The notes under the pieces: generated by a model
Told to the model about the DNA's origin: nothing
Databases searched by the model: none
What the model saw: only the letters and a program-made list of their open reading frames with translations
Source of the DNA: an archaeon
GTDB taxonomy: Archaea > Asgardarchaeota > Hermodarchaeia > Hermodarchaeales > Hermodarchaeaceae
Length of the DNA: 18,420 nt
Direction of reading: 5' to 3'
Assembly: GCA_016550415.1 (NCBI GenBank)
Contig: JABXGU010000513.1
Coordinates: 1-18,420, forward strand
Program-made: the position numbers and the translations under genes
In this document: one piece after another, positions 15,113 to 18,420 of the stretch
How positions within the stretch are numbered: position 1 is the stretch's first letter
How the letters are laid out: every line of letters starts with the position of its first letter

Positions 15113-17062
15113 ATGAGCGGCAAGTCCCAAAGATATCCGGTTGAATCTTTGCTTTCAGCAAGACGGCTTCTTGCACCTGAGCTAGTTAATGATCGAATCT
15201 ATTTCATGAGTGACATGAGTGGAATGTTCAGCCTTTATGCTATGAAACGTGAAGGTAGTATTCCAGAATCCTTGCTACCCCCAGGTTTAGCGCTTCAAAA
15301 TCCACACCTTATGGCTGGTGGAAACTTTGTGGTTGTCCCTAAAATTAGTAAGGTCTTGGTGATGATTGATGAGAATGGGAATGAAAATTATCAGCCTTGT
15401 TTTGTGCCAATTACTGGCGGTCTTCCTGAACCCATCTTTGGCGATAAGTATCAAGGACAGAAACTGATGCTAGTGGAGTATGACAAAAAAACAGGAACAG
15501 CTTACTTCAATATCGATGATCGAAAAACTCCTGATGTTGAGACGATTCAGGTAAACCTTGCCACATTAGAAGTTAAGTCACTTGGCAAAAGCATTTACGG
15601 TAACTATCCTATTGGACACAATTCCAGCCATCGATTGGTCATTCTAGCGGATGGTTATACAGCAAATGACATTACGCTTTATATCTGGCACTATGGAGAC
15701 AAGGAACGAAGCCTACTCTTTGGTACTCCGATAGAGAAACGAAAAGAAGGAGAAAAATATCCATTATTAGGAATTGGTGAATGCCATTTCATTCGCAAGG
15801 ACAAGGCACTCGTCTTCACAACAACACTTCACAATGATTTAGGAGGAGTGGGATTCCTTGATTTAAAGAATCCAAAAGAGATTCTCCCCGTATCAATCTC
15901 CGGCTTGAAGCATAAAGGAGTTGGTGAACTTGGTTGGATGCGACATATCCATGGAGACACCTATATCTTATGCTACAATATTGATGGCTGCACATGGCTT
16001 TACCAAGCTAAACTTGACGAATCTAAAACGCCACCAAAACTTAGAATTACACACACACTCATTGGTGAAGCGCCTCTAGATGGTGGCGTGGAACTTGGAG
16101 TTAATGAATCAGTGGATGAGTCTAAAACACCAGCGAAAATCGAATATGTGGTTGCTTACACAACTGCCACCTCACCTTCACAGATTTATCGCATTAATCC
16201 AGATTCAAAAACACAGCGACACGTACAACTTTCAATGGAACGCGTTCTGGGTATCGATAAAAGATTCTTATCAGCAGGAGAAGATGCTAGCTATGCAACC
16301 TTCGATGAACTCCGAATTAGTGCCCGACTCTACCTTCCTGCAAAAGCTCTTAATTACAAAGGACCCTTCCCCTTGGTACTCTATGTGCATGGTGGTCCAC
16401 AAGGTCAAGAGCGGCCAAACTTCACTTGGTTTTCAATGCCGTTAATCCAATTCCTAACACTGAATGGTTTCGCCGTTTTTGTTCCTAACGTGCGTGGAAG
16501 TACTGGCTATGGACAAACATTCATGAAGATGGTGGATCACGATTGGGGTGGAGGCGACGCAAAAGATCACATTGCAGGCTTGAAGGTCTTAGAGAAAGAT
16601 AAGCGAATAGATTCGTCTCGCCGCGCTGTGGTGGGTCGATCTTATGGTGGATATATGACGCTTTGGCTAGCATCAAACTATCCTGATTTTTGGAAAGCGT
16701 CTTGTGACATGTTTGGTCCATACAATCTATTTTCCTTTCTCGACCGGTTGCCAGAAACATGGAAGACATATTTCTATCTAGCCATTGGCCATCCAGAGAA
16801 AGACAAAGATTTCCTTACAGAGCGATCACCCATGACATACTTCAAACAAATGAATAAGCCCATGCTTGTCATTCAAGGACGTAATGACCCACGGGTGACA
16901 GAACCTGAATCCACAGATGTCGTTGAACAAATACGCAAACAGGGAGTAGAAGTAGAATATCTGGTTTTCGATGATGAAGGACATGGTGTTGAAAAATTCA
17001 AGAACCAAGTAATCTGCTATAACCGCATCGTCGATTTCTTCAAAAAACATCTGATGGGCTGA
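15113..17062 (+). CDS. S9-family prolyl oligopeptidase/acylaminoacyl peptidase
   Basis: This cytosolic-looking 649-residue serine peptidase of family S9 has an N-terminal beta-propeller (about 10-390) and a C-terminal alpha/beta-hydrolase domain. LVLYVHGGPQGQ gives the oxyanion region. The nucleophile is Ser510 in GRSYGGYM, the acid is probably Asp592 in QGRNDPRV, and His624 lies in DDEGHGVEKF. All catalytic residues are present and the length fits acylaminoacyl-peptidase-like members, which trim short peptides or acylated N-termini. I chose the ATG at 15113 because GGTGA (15103-15107) lies five bases upstream. TTG 15101 and GTG 15104 are alternatives. ATGAATAAAATAATAA at 15054-15069 is a plausible TATA region. 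A hairpin terminator follows the stop codon. Confidence 0.93.
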   Translation: MSGKSQRYPVESLLSARRLLAPELVNDRIYFMSDMSGMFSLYAMKREGSIPESLLPPGLALQNPHLMAGGNFVVVPKISKVLVMIDENGNENYQPCFVPITGGLPEPIFGDKYQGQKLMLVEYDKKTGTAYFNIDDRKTPDVETIQVNLATLEVKSLGKSIYGNYPIGHNSSHRLVILADGYTANDITLYIWHYGDKERSLLFGTPIEKRKEGEKYPLLGIGECHFIRKDKALVFTTTLHNDLGGVGFLDLKNPKEILPVSISGLKHKGVGELGWMRHIHGDTYILCYNIDGCTWLYQAKLDESKTPPKLRITHTLIGEAPLDGGVELGVNESVDESKTPAKIEYVVAYTTATSPSQIYRINPDSKTQRHVQLSMERVLGIDKRFLSAGEDASYATFDELRISARLYLPAKALNYKGPFPLVLYVHGGPQGQERPNFTWFSMPLIQFLTLNGFAVFVPNVRGSTGYGQTFMKMVDHDWGGGDAKDHIAGLKVLEKDKRIDSSRRAVVGRSYGGYMTLWLASNYPDFWKASCDMFGPYNLFSFLDRLPETWKTYFYLAIGHPEKDKDFLTERSPMTYFKQMNKPMLVIQGRNDPRVTEPESTDVVEQIRKQGVEVEYLVFDDEGHGVEKFKNQVICYNRIVDFFKKHLMG

Positions 17063-17097
17063 ATATTATTCGAAAAGCGAGATAACAAGAGAAAAGG

Positions 17098-17137
17098 AGA
17101 GGACCCAAGCTGTTCACACTTGGGGCCCACCTCTTTT
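17098..17137. terminator. Bidirectional hairpin terminator after the S9 peptidase
   Basis: CCCAAG (17104-17109) and CTTGGG (17119-17124) form a perfect stem around a 9-base loop. AGAGG (17098-17102) can pair with CCTCT (17130-17134), followed by TTTT on the forward strand. The reverse strand also runs into a T/C-rich stretch. It sits between the S9 peptidase stop and a reverse-strand promoter near 17290, so it could end transcripts from both sides. Confidence 0.6.
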
Positions 17138-17238
17138 CATGCCACTGCACATTGAATTAGTTTACCGAAGGCTACCTCGAAAATACCCTTGAACTTGCCA
17201 AACGCAACTGGAAGTTGTGTCTTTACCATTTTGACCAT
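17137..17238 (-). CDS. Possible 33-residue small protein or small RNA unit
   Basis: A reverse-strand unit is bounded by a TATA box (17290-17298) and the terminator (17098-17137), giving a predicted transcript of about 170 bases from near 17270. Within it the frame 17238 to 17137 codes for a 33-residue, mostly amphipathic peptide with an internal near-repeat, VAFGKF and VAFGKL. It has no clear ribosome-binding site. A different frame, 17254 to 17162 (30 residues, polar), has GGTGA at 17263-17267 upstream. I recognise neither product. The unit may equally be a non-coding RNA. The promoter evidence is stronger than the coding evidence. Confidence 0.3.
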   Translation of the reverse strand: MVKMVKTQLPVAFGKFKGIFEVAFGKLIQCAVA

Positions 17239-17289
17239 TCTTATTAACAGACATTTTATGTTTCACCGACACCCACTGTTCGCATCCGC

Positions 17290-17298
17290 TTTTTTAAA
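17290..17298 (-). promoter_or_regulatory. TATA box of the small reverse-strand unit
   Basis: The reverse strand reads TTTAAAAAA, placed exactly 5 bases after the last phased half-site, as at the bactofilin-like promoter. Start is predicted near 17270. Confidence 0.5.
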
Positions 17299-17303
17299 TA
17301 CGG

Positions 17304-17336
17304 CTCACAAAAAAAGGTCGCAAAATGGGGTCACAA
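17304..17336 (-). promoter_or_regulatory. Three 13-bp phased half-sites (operator-like)
   Basis: On the reverse strand TTGTGAC, TTGCGAC and TTGTGAG begin exactly 13 bases apart. The last is followed by 5 bases and the TATA box. The outer copy and its flank match the site at 12885-12912 (TTGTGACCCCATTTTG in both). The remaining intergenic stretch from 17337 to 17607 contains an inverted repeat and the DUF92 promoter and no believable gene. Confidence 0.55.
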
Positions 17337-17431
17337 CTTGTTACTACAAAAATAGGCAAAATTAATGCTCTTAAAGGCATGAAGTGCAATTCAATTAAGT
17401 GAAACTGCATGATTGGGCATTCTTTCATTAA

Positions 17432-17468
17432 TATCGTTGGTCTTTGAAATTTGTAGCAATCAACGATA
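17432..17468. repeat. Inverted repeat upstream of the DUF92 gene
   Basis: TATCGTTG (17432-17439) and CAACGATA (17461-17468) are perfect 8-bp inverted copies 21 bases apart. A third partial copy, TCGTTGG, lies at 17476-17482, just before the TATA candidate. This could be an operator for the DUF92 gene, but chance cannot be excluded. Confidence 0.35.
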
Positions 17469-17490
17469 ACTACTGTCGTTGGATGATAAT

Positions 17491-17500
17491 CTTTATAGAG
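17491..17500 (+). promoter_or_regulatory. TATA-box candidate for the DUF92 gene
   Basis: CTTTATAGAG lies about 110 bases before the chosen start and predicts a transcript start near 17515, with a leader of about 90 bases. The inverted repeat lies directly upstream. Confidence 0.4.
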
Positions 17501-17607
17501 TAGAAATCGCGGGCAAAAGCTACTAACAGGTTAGTGAAACAAGATGCTGCAAAAGCCTAGGCATCAGATGAAAATCCTGAGTGGCTAATAATTGGAGAAA
17601 AATTGCT

Positions 17608-18420
17608 TTGCCATTACTTGACCCAGTGAATATCTGCATAGCCCTTGTTGTTTTAGCTGTTCTTGCTATTATCGCCTATAAGACCATGATTGTTACACGT
17701 TCAGGACTTCTCGCAGCTTTTGGTCTTGGACTTGCAATTTGGCTGCTTGCATCCTGGACCTGGTTTTTCATCACTTTTCTCTTCTTTGCAGTTACAGCCC
17801 AATTCACTCATTACAAATACAAAATTAAGCGCCAACATGATGCAGCCCAGGAAAAGGGTGGAGCAAGGGATTGGTCCAATGTACTAGCGAATGGTGGATT
17901 GCCGTTAATCTTTGTATTTCTGAGTTTTACACTTGTTCTGATACTTGGTAGAACCAATGCTTATGGTAGTATGGACGTGGGTTTTGGTCTCTTAGTAATC
18001 CCTGCTAGCACCGTAACAAGCATGTGCTTCTCGGCATTTCTTGGCGCCCTAGCGACTGCAACTGCAGACACTCTTGCTACAGAGATTGGATTGCTTAATC
18101 CAACACCACCCCGCCTTATCACTAAGCCTTGGAAGCCAGTACCACCTGGAACCTCAGGTGGTGTTTCATTGACTGGAGAACTAGCTACTTTTCTTGGAAC
18201 ATTACTCATTGGCGGAACCGCTGCCATTCTTGCTGCACCCTTTTGGATCACCCTATTTAATACGACTTTGATGCCTGAGCTAGGAACCTTCGCTCCAGTA
18301 AGCATAGTAATTGTTACAATTGTAGGAGGCACGATTGGCTGCACAGTCGACAGTGTCTTGGGTGCAACTATTCAGAGCATGTGGTTTTGTCACCATTGTC
18401 AAAAGCAAACTGAAAAACGA
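17608..18420 (+). CDS. DUF92-family integral membrane protein (3' end outside window)
   Basis: The frame is open to the window edge, giving 271 residues, so a few C-terminal residues are missing. The protein belongs to DUF92 (TIGR00297), multi-helix membrane proteins of archaea, bacteria and plastids. The plant member VTE6 is a phytyl-phosphate kinase, so a prenyl-phosphate role is possible but unproven here. The diagnostic part is ATADTLATEIGLL, followed by PPRLITKPWKPVPPGTSGGVSLTGELA and later CTVDSVLGATIQSMWFCHHC. Several hydrophobic helices occupy the N-terminal 80 residues and the regions around 95-110, 185-200 and 220-240. The TTG start follows GGAG at 17594-17597 by ten bases. A GTG at 17581, right after a stop, would add nine residues and lacks a ribosome-binding site. 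Confidence 0.85.
   Translation, partial: MPLLDPVNICIALVVLAVLAIIAYKTMIVTRSGLLAAFGLGLAIWLLASWTWFFITFLFFAVTAQFTHYKYKIKRQHDAAQEKGGARDWSNVLANGGLPLIFVFLSFTLVLILGRTNAYGSMDVGFGLLVIPASTVTSMCFSAFLGALATATADTLATEIGLLNPTPPRLITKPWKPVPPGTSGGVSLTGELATFLGTLLIGGTAAILAAPFWITLFNTTLMPELGTFAPVSIVIVTIVGGTIGCTVDSVLGATIQSMWFCHHCQKQTEKR

Noticed and set aside
17480..17585. Possible C/D-box small RNA (GATGATAA-like and CTGA boxes before DUF92)
   Set aside because: Box C matches poorly, the boxes are not spaced as a proper C/D and C'/D' pair, and no terminal stem is visible.
17961..18344. 127-residue reverse-strand open frame
   Set aside because: It lies antisense to the clear DUF92 protein and shows no family resemblance.

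Overview
The window looks like a stretch of an archaeal chromosome. It carries a chromatin protein of the Alba family, a PDCD5-type DNA-binding protein, a UPF0282 metallo-beta-lactamase-fold protein, a DUF92 membrane protein and an archaeal HTH_45-like winged-helix regulator. Several genes have AT-rich TATA boxes about 25 bases before the probable transcription start. Many starts are GTG or TTG backed by clear Shine-Dalgarno (SD) sequences. The G+C content is moderate. An E2F/DP-like winged-helix protein hints at a lineage with eukaryote-like traits, such as an Asgard archaeon, but that placement is inference. No tRNA, rRNA, CRISPR array, integrase or insertion sequence was seen.

Left part (1-4770): a YtcJ-like amidohydrolase and a PfkB sugar kinase converge and overlap by 12 bases. 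Two hairpins follow the 3' end of the Alba gene. Alba and PDCD5 diverge from a shared promoter region, and PDCD5 converges with a small protein holding an E2F/DP-type DNA-binding domain (RRLYD motif).

Centre (4770-11360): a membrane-anchored transglutaminase-like protein is followed by bshC, a nitroreductase, bshA (reverse strand), bshB (forward) and a UPF0282 hydrolase (reverse). BshA, BshB and BshC together are the full set needed to make bacillithiol: transfer of GlcNAc to malate, deacetylation, then addition of cysteine. This thiol is known from Bacillota, Deinococcota and, in N-methylated form, from Chlorobi and Bacteroidota. A complete set in an archaeal context is the main candidate for a little-described system here. 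The BshC has a four-cysteine, zinc-ribbon-like insertion absent from the Bacillus enzyme as I recall it.

Right part (11626-18420): a bactofilin-like beta-helix protein with 17-residue repeats, a SAM methyltransferase and a winged-helix protein lie on the reverse strand. An EamA transporter and an S9-family peptidase lie on the forward strand, and a DUF92 membrane protein runs off the right edge. The bactofilin-like gene and a tiny reverse-strand unit near 17.2 kb have matching promoters: half-sites related to TTGTGA repeat every 13 bases and end exactly 5 bases before the TATA box. They are probably controlled by the same unknown factor.
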